Shown here in pieces: positions 1 through 11,200 of a stretch of DNA of 64,000 nt (positions are counted from its first letter, which is position 1; every line of letters starts with the position of its first letter). This stretch comes from Petaurus breviceps papuanus (lineage: Eukaryota; Chordata; Mammalia; Diprotodontia; Petauridae). A model generated the notes under the pieces. That model saw nothing but the letters and a program-made list of their open reading frames with translations. It had not been told where the DNA came from and ran no database searches. A program made the translations under genes and the position numbers. Location: assembly GCA_028583685.1 (NCBI GenBank), contig JAMXIF010000031.1, forward strand, positions 7,833,849 to 7,897,848, read 5' to 3'.

Positions 1-185
1 CCTTCACCAGTGGACAGTATTCAGTCTGTCTGCAGGACAGTCTCCAGACCCCTGCAACAACAGCACTGTCCTTCACCAGTGGACAGTATTCACTCTCTGT
101 CTGCAGGACAGTCTCAGGGCTTCTTAGCCAACAGCCAGGTTCCAGGACTTCTTCAACAGGACAGTCTTTCACCAGTGGACAAATC
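1..185. repeat. Short tandem repeat of diverged ~70-97 bp units
   Basis: The phrase TTCACCAGTGGACA recurs near positions 3, 73 and 166, followed twice by a CAGTATTCA...CTGTCTGCAGGACAGTCT block. The units differ in length, so this is a diverged minisatellite-like array that probably continues to the left of the window. A frame stays open through it (10-489), but the protein is low in complexity with no recognisable domain, so I do not call a gene. Confidence 0.6.
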
Positions 186-720
186 TGGCAAAACAACATC
201 AAAACAGACAGACAAAGTACCAGCAAAACAGCCATGTCTCCTCAGTCCTTGGCAGCTCAGGGGGCAGGTCTCAAAAGTCCAGGGCAATTCAAAGAGGCCA
301 CCAGTAATTCTCTCAGTCTCTCTCTCTGCCTCCACGAGGGTGCTGCTTCCAAAAAGTTCTTCTGCCTCTCTCTTGTCTCTCCAAATCTACATCACCAGCT
401 CCTCCCAGTTCAGGACTTTCTTTTCACATCAACAAGTCCATCCCACAGGTGGGATTAACAAGCTCTGGGTTTTAACACAATGGATTTGAAAACCAAGCCA
501 ATACAGGGGGATCTTTCTATTCCATTACTATCACAGGAGGGAGAGGAGGGAAAGAGGGAAGGAGGAGAAGGAAGGAAGGAAAGAAGAGGGAGGGAGGGAG
601 GGAGGAAGTCTGTTTAATTGGAAAAGACAATATACAAAGAGTGCTGGGATGTTACCCACATGAGGCCATGTTGAGGAGACTATAGAAAGTGGCATGGAAG
701 CCTATTTCACAGAAAGATAA
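186..720. other. Unclassified sequence with a GA-rich tract
   Basis: This stretch continues from the tandem repeat and holds a purine tract of GGGA/GGAA type at about 537-608. Read on the minus strand it has AATTAAACAG, a possible polyadenylation-like signal, so an old LTR is conceivable, but I see no paired ends or flanking duplication. I do not recognise a family. Confidence 0.3.
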
Positions 721-993
721 GGTAAAAGGTTCATCTATCAAAGCAGGGGAAACCAAAGGTAGAGTGGGGTGGAGACTGTCAGACAATGGGGTCATGGCAA
801 GAAGACATTTTAAATTATTTATGGCCTATTTTGTGTTATTTTGCACTTTCTCTGGGGTGAAATAAAGACTTTCCTGTATAAAATATTTGTTACCTTTAGT
901 ACTTACACAGGAGTTGTGATCATCTAGTGCCAAGCTTTATTCTGAGGTTCCTAAAGGAAGCTGGGTAGGGGTAAAATGAGCCAAAGAAATGTG

Positions 994-1824
994 ATTTTTG
1001 TCACTGAGAGTCAAAGAAATGTAAATCAAAGCAACACTGTAGCTTCATTTTACACACTACAAATTGACAAAGATGACCAAAGATGGAAATGGCCAATGTT
1101 AGAGGGATAATAGGGACACTCATACACTCTTGGCATAGTTGCATATCAGTACAGTCATTTTGGAAAGCAGTATGGACTAATAAATAAAGTGATTAACCCA
1201 TCAATATTCTTTGACTCAAAGATTATACTACTAGGGACATATCCTGAGGAGGTCATGTAGAAAAAGAAAGGCTCCATTTATCCCAAAATACTACTTATTT
1301 ACTCACTATGATAGCAAAGAATTGGTAACAGAGTAGATGTGTGTCAGCTGGGAAATAGCTAAATTGTGGTCCATGAATGTAATGGAATATTACTATGTTG
1401 TGAGGAACAGTGCAGATGGTGAATAAGAGGGATAGAAAGTTTTACATGAACTGACACAGAATAAAGTAAGCAGAGCCAAGAAAACAACATACATTGTGAT
1501 GGATATGAAAAGAATGACTCTTATACGATAAATAGTGAACATTGAAAAATTACAAGGTCCAAGCATGGCCCCAAAGAAGAAATAGGAGAACAATAACCCT
1601 CTCCCCCACTTTGCAGAGGTGAGAGATCCCCAGGAGTGGAATAATACATATATTTTCAGACTTTTGGATGAATTTATTGATTTCATTAATTTTCTTTTCA
1701 CTTAAAAATATTCTTTGTTCTATGAAATGGTTAACTGGGAGAGAATATGGAGAAGGATGCAGAAGCATATTTAGTTGATGGGAAAGTAAAAGGTATCAAT
1801 AAAATTTATTTTTAAAGGCAGAAA
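994..1824 (+). mobile_element. L1 LINE, 3' end (end of ORF2 plus 3' UTR)
   Basis: The block carries the order typical of marsupial L1 3' ends: a fragment ending in TGGAAAGCAGTATGGACT, then AATGTAATGGAATATTACTATG, then AACTGACACAGAATAAAGTAAGCAGAGCC, ending in ATCAATAAAATTT and an A-rich tail. It is flanked by the direct repeat AAAGAAATGTG (983-993 and 1825-1835), a target-site duplication, so this is a 5'-truncated insertion with its own ends. It codes for nothing intact. Confidence 0.8.
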
Positions 1825-1835
1825 AAAGAAATGTG

Positions 1836-2294
1836 GTTTGGGGGCAGTCTCTAAATCCACAATTTGAGGTGCTAAATTGTTGGTTTGTGGTGGGTGCAAT
1901 ATCTTCAGTCCTACTCCTGTGCAGTTTAGGCTAGCTATTCCTTAAATGGCACTGAAACCATCCTCCAGACTTGATTAGCTCAGAAGTCTATAGGCTCATG
2001 TTGTCGACACTGCTTCCTAGTTGCCTGAGAACAAAACAGCCACGAGAAGCTCCAGGGGTGCTCTGATGCTAGCTTGGCAGACCTCAAAGGGAAACTCAGA
2101 AAAGGGAGTTGCATCCAAATGAATCAACTCCAAGTGTCCTTAATGCATACCTTTGTTGAATATCCTTCTCCTGCTATAGCTAAGTAAATCTCCTTTTAAT
2201 ACCTGCTCAAAGATGTATCTTTCCATTCTAATAGCCAATAAACTACCAGAGGATTGGCCTGAGTCAGGCTCAGCCCAGAACAGGGTACATGTGT
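1836..2294. other. No recognised feature
   Basis: Ordinary mixed sequence of about 460 bp. I see no long frame, no known repeat and no simple repeat here. Confidence 0.4.
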
Positions 2295-2560
2295 CATGGA
2301 ATCACTGACCTCAAAATTAGAAGGAACCTTAAAGGCTAGCTAGTCCAATGGGGAACTGCCTCTACAGTGTCTCAAGTGGTCATATAGTCTCTTATTTAAA
2401 TTGTTTTAATGATGGGAAAATACATAACTCTTCGAGGTAGGTTATTTCCCTTACAGAAAGATCTGATATCTTCAAATCATTCAGAATAAGACTGATTGCA
2501 TATCTTTGAATAGATATATTTTCATCCTAAAAGGTCCTCCCTCACCTCTCCTTCAAAAGA
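2295..2560 (-). mobile_element. CR1/L3-type LINE fragment, antisense
   Basis: The order ATTAGAAGGAACCTTAAAGG, AGCTAGTCCAATGG, then TCTTCGAGGTAGGTTATTTCCC resembles the antisense 3' part of ancient CR1/L3 LINEs, which is seen better preserved at 31705-34060 and 59995-61925. Divergence is high and the ends are uncertain. Confidence 0.45.
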
Positions 2561-2564
2561 ACAA

Positions 2565-2735
2565 CTCAACTGAAAGAATGTTACAGCTGGAGAGGACCTA
2601 AGAGAACATCTAAACCAATCTCCCATTTTAGAGAGGGGGATACTGAGGTTCACAAAGGTGAAATTACTTGCCTAAGTGCAGATAGGTCAATAGAACTCTA
2701 AACCAGGGCACTTTCCACCTTATCCACTCCCCTCC
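2565..2735 (-). mobile_element. Old CORE-SINE/MIR-like fragment
   Basis: It contains ACAGCTGGAGAGGACCTAAG, CCCATTTTAGAGAGGGGGAT and GAAATTACTTGCCTAAG, the antisense signature of tRNA-derived CORE-SINEs (lower-strand CTTAGGCAAGTAATTTC). The copy is old and lacks clear ends. Confidence 0.5.
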
Positions 2736-3071
2736 TCCTTTACAGAACACCTTTTCATAATCAACCACTTCATGACTTCAACTGCTTTAGTACTTCTTGG
2801 CTTAGCATTTTGCCTTACAGATCTAACCATTTTTACTTACTGTGTTGCTCTGTAAACTGTAAAAGGTTTTCGCCTCTGCATGTCATCTTCCCAAAGAGTA
2901 AGTCTTTAAGCACAGAGACCTTCCAAATCTCTCCATCAGAAATGCTTTTGAGTTATACCTAGAAGTACTAAAATTGTCTACACAAATCTGCTCAAAAGAA
3001 GGTGAATTCATCCTAAAGACATCCAGTTTCCTGCTGGTATTGAAATTTAGTTGACCATTTGTTATTTAGTT

Positions 3072-3312
3072 GATTTTCTAGTCATATGCAACTTGTCACC
3101 CCATTTGGGGTTTTCTTGGCAAAGATATTGAAGCAGTTTGCCATTTCCTTCTCCAGCTTATTTTACAGATGAGGAAATTGAGGCAAACATGGTGAAATGA
3201 CTTGCCCAGAGTCACATAGCCAGTAAGTGTCTAAGGCCAGATTTGAATCCAGGAAGGTGAGTCTTTCTCTCCAGAGTGGGCATTCTATTCACTATACCAC
3301 CTAACTGACTTT
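3072..3312 (-). mobile_element. Mar1-type SINE with RTE-like tail
   Basis: The copy is on the minus strand. Its 3' tail (left end) holds CCCCATTTGGGGTTTTCTTGG and its body holds AGTTTGCCATTTCCTTCTCC and AGATGAGGAAATTGAGGCAA. The tRNA-like head lies at the right end near CACCTAACTG. The same module order recurs at 18217-18471 and 19018-19273. Mar1 is a marsupial CORE-SINE thought to be moved by an RTE LINE. Confidence 0.8.
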
Positions 3313-4446
3313 AGTTGACAATACAACAATCTAAAATATTAGGTCTTGTAAGACTCATATGTGATGCCGTAGGCAAACACACTTGGTTAGCAGAATAATA
3401 CTGCCCAAGTGAAGCTTCAAGCAGCAAGGACATTTTGAGGAGTGTGTTCAGTCCTCATCTTGGTAATCTTCCAACTCATTATGTTTTCTCCTTTCTGCAT
3501 CCTCATTTCTCCTTTGGGCATCCCTTCTGTAGGAATTGGGAAGAGATGAAGAAAACTGCAGATTGTTCTTTCTGTGAACTCCTAACTCCCTCCCCCCAGG
3601 AAATTAGAATAAGAGAGCTGGAAGGGAACTTGGAAATCACCTAGTTCAGCCCCTTCATTTTACAGCTCTGCTGGTAGACTGTCAGGCATCTGCAGGGGGG
3701 AAGCAGAGGATCTGGCAGGGGGAAGGAGAGGAAAGATCATCAGGGCTTCCTAGCACCCTTGAAATCCTCACCCTACAGATAGCTCTGCCTACTCAGGCCA
3801 GCCCTGCTTGTAAAGGACCACATTTGCCATCTGTGCCCCTGCCAGAGTTAGTACTTGCCAACATTCTGCCATGAGTAGATTTACAGGATAAAAGGGATCA
3901 TGGCAAATGGAAATATGTCCTTCATTCAACCTAGTCAGTCAATTTCAAAAAAAAAAAAAAGAAAGAAAGAAAAAGAAGAAGGAAAAAAAGGCCTAAAGCC
4001 AGATTTATCTGAGAGACAGACATTGGAGCTCATGGCCTAAAAACAGTTGGAATAAACTACCCTTTCAATCCAACTACCCAGTTGGAATTAAAAACTCCCA
4101 GGCATCAATCAGCATGGCTGGATTTTCAGAAGCTCTTGAATGTAATAGCGGTAATTGGTTTGGAACAAGAATGAGCTACCCATTCCAGATATGTTGATCC
4201 ATTTCAGCTGATCTACGTACCTTTGCTCTATATATCCTTATTAAGTACTAGATGAAGGGTACTAGATCAATGTGAACTCTTGGCAGAGGATGAAGTTGCT
4301 TTTCAGTATTTTGTATTTAAATGGCAACAAGAAAAAGTTATTAGATACAAGACAATTCCTTTGCCTATTTCTGCTTACAGCAATGCATCAAGGATCTGCT
4401 TGGGAAGGATCTGTGTGGGGACCCTGTAGGCTCAGAGAGGTTAAGA
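3313..4446. other. Mostly unrecognised sequence with one old SINE scrap
   Basis: A piece at about 3598-3660 (AGAGAGCTGGAAGGGAACTT, CCCCTTCATTTTACAG) looks like an old CORE-SINE/MIR fragment on the minus strand. An A/AAG-rich run occupies about 3947-3990. The rest has no recognisable feature. Confidence 0.4.
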
Positions 4447-4457
4447 AACTTGCTATT

Positions 4458-4640
4458 TAGGGGGCAACTAGGTGGCGCAGTGAATAGAGCACGGGCCCTG
4501 GAGTCAGGAGGACCTGGGTTCTGATCCAGCCTCAGACACTTAACACACACACAAAAAACCTAGCTGTGTGATCTTGGGCAAGTCAAGGGTTAACCCCAAT
4601 TGCCCTCCAAAAAGCAAAAAAAAAAAACAAAACACAACCC
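4458..4640 (+). mobile_element. tRNA-derived short SINE (WALLSI/Mar1-related)
   Basis: It starts GGGGCAACTAGGTGGCGCAG, continues with GTCAGGAGGACCTGGGTTC (a B-box-like segment) and ends AACCCCAATTGCC before an A-rich tail. A direct repeat AACTTGCTATT flanks it (4447-4457 and 4641-4651). The internal Pol III promoter comes from the tRNA head; the element has no coding capacity. Confidence 0.88.
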
Positions 4641-5011
4641 AACTTGCTATTAAGTATCAGAGGGCTAGTCTTTCTTGATTTCAAGTCTTACACTCTCTCT
4701 AATGCCTCCCTCTCTGTGCTATCTCTACTTAATATGATAATTTAACTACCAGGTGTTGATTCTGGCCTCTAACCTAATCCTATCCAACAGTAAGATCAGG
4801 AGCTGTGACCCTGGAGAGTGTAGTGCCTCACCCAGCCAAGGTCATACTGCCAATAAATGTGCAGAGTGAAGATTTGAACTGAAGTGTCCAGACCTCAAAC
4901 ATTTATATGCCTTCAGAATATAATATGTCTCTTAGAATATGAATAGCTCACATTTCTTAGTGCTTTGTAATTTACAAAATGCTGTCTTCACAAAAAAATC
5001 TTATTGGGCAT

Positions 5012-5345
5012 GTAATAATAATAACTCACATTTTGTATAGCACTGTATGATTTACAAAGCACTTACATATATTATCTCATGTGATCTTCACCACAACTCT
5101 GTGAAATAGGTATTAGTATTATCCCTATTACGGATAAGGAAACTGAGGGAGACAGAAGTTAAGTGACTTGCCCAGGGTCATGCAGCTAGTAAGTGTCTGA
5201 GGGCCATATTGGAACTCTGATCTTCCTGTCTCCAGTGTAATCCCTGTGTTCTATACACTCTATATTAAGCTTTGCGTTATTAGCTCCATTTTATAGATGA
5301 GGAAACTGAAGCTCAGAGTGTTAAGGGGAGGGCACATAGTAATCT
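5012..5345 (-). mobile_element. MIR-type CORE-SINE, antisense
   Basis: AATAATAATAACTCACATTT, ATTATCTCATGTGATCTTCA, AGGAAACTGAGGGAGACAGA and GTGACTTGCCCAGGGTCATG follow in the order of a reversed MIR. A second partial copy (GATGAGGAAACTGAAGCTCA) closes the block near 5298-5340. An older scrap of the same kind lies near 4800-4890. Confidence 0.7.
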
Positions 5346-5389
5346 CAAGGAGGTAGAATCAAGATTTTAATATAAAATTTGGATCACAA

Positions 5390-5680
5390 ATTTAGAGCTA
5401 TATTAGATATTAAAGATAATCCAGTCCATCCCCCTTTATTTGTTTATTTAGCTTTTTGGAGGGGAGAAGGCAGGGCAATTGGGATTAACTAATTTGCCCA
5501 AGGTCACATGGCTAGTAAGTGTTAAATGTCTGAGGCTGGATTTGAACTCAGGTCCTCCTGACTCCAGGGCCGGTGCTCTATTCACTGTGACATCTAGTTG
5601 CCCCTTAATCCCCCTTTATTTTATGGATAAGGAAATTGAGGACCAGAGAATTTAAGTCAGTTACCCAAGGTCATCGTTCT
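5390..5680 (-). mobile_element. Old CORE-SINE split by a younger SINE
   Basis: TTTAGAGCTATATTAGATAT and ATCCAGTCCATCCCCCTTTA lie left of the insertion and GATAAGGAAATTGAGGACCA right of it. Together they give the usual order of an antisense 'agagctggaagggacc' repeat, interrupted at 5442-5607. Confidence 0.6.
5442..5607 (-). mobile_element. tRNA-derived short SINE, antisense
   Basis: A reversed copy: GCTTTTTGGAGGGGAGAAGG at the tail side, AGGTCCTCCTGACTCCAGGG in the head and CATCTAGTTGCCCC at the 5' end. A 14-bp direct repeat ATCCCCCTTTATTT flanks it (5428-5441 and 5608-5621), so it inserted into the older SINE around it. Confidence 0.88.
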
Positions 5681-5884
5681 TACACTTAAATATTTTTGTA
5701 TATATGAATATGCATATACATATGTACCTATATGATACAGGGATCTCTTAAGAACCCTTTGGTGGGGTACTGAAAGGGAATGACAAGGAAAGGGGATGAT
5801 TTCAAAGGCCCACAGTTGAATCTTGCACAAAGGTCAGCATCATAACTTCAAGTCCTTAAGAGGTGAGAGGCATGGTGCCTGATG

Positions 5885-6105
5885 ACAGAACCAAACCCTT
5901 CCCATAGAATTTAGAGCTGAGAAGGACCTTCCAAGCCATCTAACCCCCTCTTTTTGAAGCAGGGGAAGCTGCAGTTCAGAGTAGGTAAAATTCCATCAAG
6001 ATTAAACAGATAGTGAGTAGGAAAAGCTAAGACTTGAACCCAAACCCTCCATATTTAGAGTCAGGACTCAATTCATTTGACCACCCTGCCTTCTCCACCA
6101 GATTA
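5885..6105 (-). mobile_element. Old CORE-SINE/MIR-like fragment
   Basis: TTTAGAGCTGAGAAGGACCT, AAGCAGGGGAAGCTGCAG and ACTTGAACCCAAACC follow the antisense CORE-SINE order and end at GACCACCCTGCCTTC. Diverged; ends approximate. Confidence 0.55.
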
Positions 6106-6235
6106 TTTCCCTCTTCTATGAACCCTTCTTTCTAGGAGACTTCAGTGCTGAGGACACATTTCAGAGAGTCAAAGGAGAATCCTTGAGAACCACAAAAACC
6201 AGCCAAACAAAAGTTTGACCAAACCCAGGAAGCTG

Positions 6236-6512
6236 TTGATTAGGTTTCCCTAGATGATGCAGTATAGAGAACGTTGCACCTGGAATCAGGAACACCTGAA
6301 TCCCAATCTGGCCCTCAGGCACTCACTAGCTGTGTGATACTGGGAAAGGTGCTTAACCACTGTCTGCCTCAGTTTCCTCAATTATAAAATGAGAATAATA
6401 ATAATAATAGCACCTACTTTTTAGGATTGTTGAGGTGATTGAGATCATATTTGTACAGCGCTTAGCACAGTTCCTGGCACATAGTAGGCATCACATAAAT
6501 GCTATTATTATT
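6236..6512 (+). mobile_element. MIR (Ther1-type) SINE, near full length
   Basis: The body reads through a tRNA-like head (GATGCAGTATAGAGAACGTT), GCACTCACTAGCTGTGTGA, GCCTCAGTTTCCTCAATTAT and a tail with GCACAGTTCCTGGCACATAG and CTATTATTATTAT. This is the complete MIR order. No flanking repeat survives, as expected for such an old element. Confidence 0.8.
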
Positions 6513-6944
6513 ATTTTCCTTTCAAACCAAATGTAGGGAACCTCATGTTCCACAATCTCATGTACAGATACATTTTTACTTTCTAACACCCGGTGGTCTG
6601 AAAGGCATTCATTTTCATGTTGGCCCCTTCCCATCCCACTTCCTTGAATCCTAATGGCACTGTATCAAAAAACAAATTTAAAATTTTCTTTAAGGTTTGA
6701 AATCCTGGTTGGCACTGTTCTCCTTTGGCACTTTTCAGGGCTTCAGTCATTGGTGGTAAGCACTCTTAATCTGTAGCATGTTGCATTAAAATGTCAGTGA
6801 AGTCATCTGCCAGATCATTTATGGGTATGGTGCTGGTGACAGAATATATGCTTGTCCTCTGAGAGTCAACCTGGCTAAGCTGGAGGGGTTCTGAAATTTT
6901 AGCTCAGAGAAATACTCAAAGACCTTGTAAGTCAGAGGACTGGG

Positions 6945-7300
6945 GTCAATCAGTTAAAATTTATTGAGCACTGACTATGTACCAGCACTGTACAAGGCAT
7001 TAGAGATACAAAGACAAAATTGGAACAATCCCTGCCCTCAAGTGGCTTATATTCTATGAGGGAAACAATCTGTACATATATAGTATATGCAAGTTATACA
7101 CAAGGTTAATTTTGGAGGTAGGACATTAGCAGCTGCAGAGAGTATGGGAGTTTAGGAAAGGCTTCATGTAGAAGGTGATCCTTGAACTGAGTCTTGAAAG
7201 AGACTATAGATTTCCACAGGCAGAAGTGAGGGGGAGAGTGCACTCCAGGAATGGGGAATAGCCAGTGCAAAGGCAAGGAGATGGGAAATGGAGTGTTGTG
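6945..7300 (+). mobile_element. Ancient interspersed repeat, head motif TATGTACCAGCACTG
   Basis: AAATTTATTGAGCACTGACT, CCCTGCCCTCAAGTGGCTTA, GGAAAGGCTTCATGTAGAAG and GCACTCCAGGAATGGGGAAT occur in the same order as in the copy at 14503-14887. I do not assign a family name with confidence. Confidence 0.6.
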
Positions 7301-7469
7301 TATAAGAAACAGTCAAAAGACCAGTTTGACTTAACTATAGCATCTGTGAAGGGTAGTATCGGAACTGACAAAATTCCAGCTTCTTCAAGTAAATACATTT
7401 TAAAAAATTCAACCATGTCATATTCATTCCTATATTTCTTTAAGATTTATAAAACATTTTAGTCATAAC

Positions 7470-7640
7470 AATCCTGTGAAGCAAGTAATCTAAATAAGAG
7501 CATGCCCATTTTCCAGATAAGGAAATCAATTCTCAGAACGGTTCAATTTCTTGTCCATGGTCACCCAGCTGGCAAATAACTGAGCCAGGACTTCAACCGA
7601 GGTCAGAAGGATCTAAATCCCATGCTCTTTCTACTAGCAT
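7470..7640 (-). mobile_element. MIR-like fragment, antisense
   Basis: CCCATTTTCCAGATAAGGAA, GGTCACCCAGCTGGCAAATA and GAGCCAGGACTTCAA are the reversed MIR central and head segments. Degraded; no end repeats. Confidence 0.55.
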
Positions 7641-8184
7641 TTTATATTTAAAGGTCTCTTATGGCAGCCCAGCACTGAAAGGTTCCCCTAAAGGTAAAGA
7701 AAAATGAATAAGAAGAAAAAAATCCAATAACCTTACCCCCTCTGAGGTTTAACCCACCATCTCATTTGTTGGGTTGGGGGTCTTTTACTTGGAATCGTTC
7801 TGTCTCTTTTACTTAGATTGGAAACCTCCTGGGCAAGGATCATGTGACGCTTCCACCCCTGAAGCTTAACTAACAATGAAATGTTTTAAATAAATATATC
7901 TTGGGAAATGGCCAGAGTAAATGTGGAGGCACACATTCTGCTCAGCCTTTTATGTCACTGTGTATACTGAGATGAAAATCTTTAGTAATAATTTATATTT
8001 TTCAGAATCATTTTTAAAGGTATTTGAAGGGGTTTGGGGGTGAGTCCCTGCCTTTACTCTGCCATCTCGGCTCTGCCCCTGAATAAGTTGCATTTTTATC
8101 ATGCTGTAAGGTTTGCAAAGTATTTTCCTCACAACTACTTGGTGACTAAAGTACAGTGGTGGGGGGGTGTATGAGGAGGGTCCA
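7641..8184. other. No recognised feature
   Basis: Mixed sequence with a short poly-G run at 8160-8167. No supported gene or repeat. Confidence 0.35.
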
Positions 8185-8400
8185 GACTTATGAGTTTATT
8201 GATTATGAGAACTCCCAGTGTGGAAACTTCTTCCACTAATGTAGCTCAGTAACTCATTTGCAACTTATGGTCTTACTTGCCTGGCAGTATTCATAGGTCA
8301 AATGACTTACTCGCCCAGGGTCACTCACTATGTTCCAGGGGTAGGATTTGAACCCAAGTCTTCCTAATTCCAAGGCCAATCTTCTATCTACTGTGTCCAT
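8185..8400 (-). mobile_element. Old SINE of the 'ACCAATGAAATCACAG' type, antisense
   Basis: GAGAACTCCCAGTGTGGAAA, TTCCACTAATGTAGCTCAG, CAACTTATGGTCTTACTTGC and GGATTTGAACCCAAGTCTTC follow the order shared with copies at 9905, 26325, 32432, 42446 and 61395. It has a tRNA-like head and its own 3' module, so it is a CORE-SINE relative. I am not sure of its catalogue name. Confidence 0.55.
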
Positions 8401-8489
8401 AATAAAATACTAAGGCAAGAATTACCATCTCCATTTTATAGAAGGATGGCATTAGAGAACTCTATAAATATTATCATCAAGGAAATATA

Positions 8490-8710
8490 TTAGAGGAAAA
8501 GAATATGGGCTGGTCATATGAAGAAAGTAAGAGATTGCTGAAGTATTGACTGTGAGTGCCAGTGGCCGCTTAATGTCAGGAGAAATTGAGGAAGGTCCCC
8601 AGCATATTGGATGGTCCCCCTGTGGTGAATTTATGAAAAGACATGAACAGGTTTTAATCTGCATGATTGGAGGAAATACATTAATGAGATGATGAATCCC
8701 AATTCACTGG
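8490..8710 (+). mobile_element. RTE-type LINE remnant, 3' end
   Basis: GGGCTGGTCATATG resembles the coding for the WAGH motif near the RTE ORF2 C-terminus. GAGGAAGGTCCCCAGCATAT fits the following GRPP segment. The reading frame is broken many times. BovB would be an alternative label within RTE. Confidence 0.4.
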
Positions 8711-8714
8711 CATA

Positions 8715-8830
8715 TTTAAAGATCAAGAAACTGAGAGTCAGAGAGGTGAAGTAACTTGTCCAGGGTCACTCAGCTTGCAAAAATCCATTTCTAGTATTGA
8801 AACTAGCACTCTAAGTCGAAGTCTCCTGGT
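8715..8830 (-). mobile_element. MIR-like fragment, antisense
   Basis: AAGAAACTGAGAGTCAGAGA and AACTTGTCCAGGGTCACTCA mark the reversed centre of a MIR-type SINE. Confidence 0.5.
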
Positions 8831-9374
8831 TCCAAGTCATCTCTCTCCCCACCATTCCATCTCTCTCCCCACCATTCTGTGCTTCCTTCATACCATGTAG
8901 TGTGGTGAAAAGTCGCTGTCCCAGGTTCTAACCTCTGGGACCAGTTCCCCATTTCTTTCTCCTCTTCTCTACCTGCCATGCTCACACTGTCCTATGCTTC
9001 TCTTCTCCTTCTCCTACCATTAGCAGGTATTTTGGTGTGAGGCCATAAGATGCCAACCCTTTGGTAAGACATTGAAGTTCTCAGCTGAGGGGAATGGGGG
9101 AAAATGTTTCACTTTTTAGCAGGCAGTGAGTCAGGAAGGGGAAAAATGGATTAGCCTCAGCAATATGAGAATGATCTAATGTTTCATGGCTATGTTCCTG
9201 AAACTCAAAAGGGAAAATACAGGAGGAGCTGCATATTTTCATTCATAGATTTGTTCCCTAAGGAAGACTATAACTATGTGAGTGATGTGAAGCCTGAAAT
9301 TGGGAGCCAAACCTTTTCAAAGAATGCCAGGATCTCAGCATTCAAAATTACCCTAGAAGTCATCTGGCCCAGCC
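8831..9374. other. No recognised feature
   Basis: Holds a 21-bp direct duplication of CATCTCTCTCCCCACCATTC at about 8840-8880. Otherwise I recognise nothing. Confidence 0.35.
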
Positions 9375-9830
9375 TATATCCAAGTAAGCACTTCTAAAAT
9401 ATACTCAACAAAATCATGTGATCCTCACAACACCCTGTGAGATCAGTGTTATTCTCATATTACAGATGACAAAACTGAGGTTGAGAGTGATTTGCCCAGG
9501 GTCATGTAGTAAGCAGAGGGACTTTGCATGATCATAGGAGGTGGTAAAAAAAAAAAGGAATAAGCATTTATTGCACTTTTATTATGTGCCTGGCACTGTG
9601 CCAAGTGCTTTACAAATATTATCTCATAAAATCACAGATTTAGAACTGAGAGAGACTTCAGAGGTCATTCAGTTCATCCCCCTTCATTTTACAAATGTGG
9701 GAAGGGAGGCAATGAGAGTTAAAGTTATTTGCCAAGAGTCACACAGCTGGAAATTGTCCATGCTTCATTTGAACCCAGATCTTCCTGACCCAAGTCTAGC
9801 ACCCTAACTGCTAGACCATGTTGACATCTT
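9375..9830 (-). mobile_element. Two overlapping MIR/CORE-SINE remnants, antisense
   Basis: The first piece (about 9375-9530) has GTGATCCTCACAACACCCTG and GATTTGCCCAGGGTCATG. The second (about 9565-9830) has GTGCCTGGCACTGTGCCAAG, TTTAGAACTGAGAGAGACTT and TGAACCCAGATCTTCCTGA. Both are old and end-less. Confidence 0.6.
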
Positions 9831-9904
9831 TCAGCACTCAAAATTCAGAGTACCTTCAGCATTCAAAGATTTGTCTTAAGCTGGCCAAGTAAAATGAAGA
9901 ATAG

Positions 9905-10098
9905 AAGGGGGATTTAGAACCAGGAAGACCTGGGATCAACTCCTGTCTTTGAAGCATATTATTTGTATAACCATGGGCAAATTATTTAACCTCTAAATGT
10001 CCCCAGGTGAGTCTCTAAAACAATAAATTGCAGGTATGCATCAGCGAATGGATTTTCCACACCAGAAGGTCCCTTCACCAATGAAATCATAAGTTTAG
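9905..10098 (+). mobile_element. Old SINE of the 'ACCAATGAAATCACAG' type
   Basis: The only plus-strand copy of this family in the window. It runs from GAACCAGGAAGACCTGGGAT through GCAAATTATTTAACCTCTAA and CAATAAATTGCAGG to TTCACCAATGAAATCATAAG. Confidence 0.6.
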
Positions 10099-10099
10099 A

Positions 10100-10756
10100 C
10101 TCTTCCCTCCAGCCCCCTCTCCAACAAAATGCAATATATCTTTGGACATCTCTGAGAATATGGCACTTTACATACTAGTACAACACTGTCCCAGTACAAT
10201 GGACTCTGAAAACATGAATATTTGCCATCCACCATCACTGTTAGGGTATTTTTTAAAAGGTTCAGCATTCAATAAGGAAATTCTCCTTTTACTCCATCAT
10301 GTTTCAGCCACAGCATCATTCTCATCTTCCTACTTGTCACGTCCCCTCTGCCCCCTCTCATTTAACATGAACAATAAAAGCCTTTGACAATAAGCCTAAA
10401 TGGAAAGGGCTCTTTAAATCACTCGGTTAGCAGCCTTGGCATTCCACCCTCCAACAAACCCATGTGATACCCTGCATGTTGCCACTCGGCAGTATTTATA
10501 GCCTCAGGAATTTCAATTCTGACAAAATAAATTAACCACTAAACATTGCTAACTATCATTAAACTTCCCCAGAAGCAGGGCAATGATCAGATCAGACCCC
10601 AATTCTGATCTCAGTTGCAATATGACTTTAAAACCATATGTGCTTTGCTGCCTGAGGCACAATGGGCTGTGTTTAAAAAGGACTGACTCTGGGGAAAGGA
10701 GGTTCAAATATACCGTAAACATCTTTGTATTTGTGTATTTCCCTACCATTTTCTTC
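10100..10756. other. No recognised feature
   Basis: Open frames here (for example 10142-10387 and 10583-10927) overlap on both strands and show no domain or family likeness. I see no supported gene. Confidence 0.35.
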
Positions 10757-11200
10757 ACAAATTCGTTCCAATTCAGCAAGCTTTTATTAAGCCTCAACTT
10801 ACATGTACCTAGGCACTGGGGAATGCAAAGACTGAAAAATCCTGCCCTCAAGGAGCTCACATTCTACTGGGAAGAAATGGGGGTGGGGTGGGGAAGGATG
10901 AGGTATAAAACATACATGGATAAATAAATACAAACTGTGGACAAATGGTATTAGTTATAGAATCCCCTTCACAGGGTTGCTGTGAGGATATGTGCTAGTA
11001 TTTGCAAAGCACTTAGCTTGGTGCCTGGCACAAAGTAGGTGCTATGTAAAATACTAGCCATTATTATTATCATTACTGAATAGTAAATGCAAAAGGAGTT
11101 TGGGGAGAATGGGAAGGGCTTTATGTACAAGGTAATACTTGAGGGACTTAGAGAGGCAAAGGCGAAGAATGAGAGAAGAGTGAACAATCTGTAAAAATGA
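10757..11200 (+). mobile_element. Ancient repeat with a MIR end inserted
   Basis: CCTAGGCACTGGGGAATGCA and CTGCCCTCAAGGAGCTCACA match the ancient family at 6945 and 14503. A MIR 3' end follows at about 10955-11080 (AGGGTTGCTGTGAGGATATG, GTGCCTGGCACAAAGTAGGT, TTATTATTATC), and then the first family appears to resume. Confidence 0.5.

Noticed and set aside
10-489. 159-residue open frame on the plus strand
   Set aside because: It runs through diverged tandem repeats and then low-complexity Ser-rich translation; no domain, and overlapping frames are open on the other strand.
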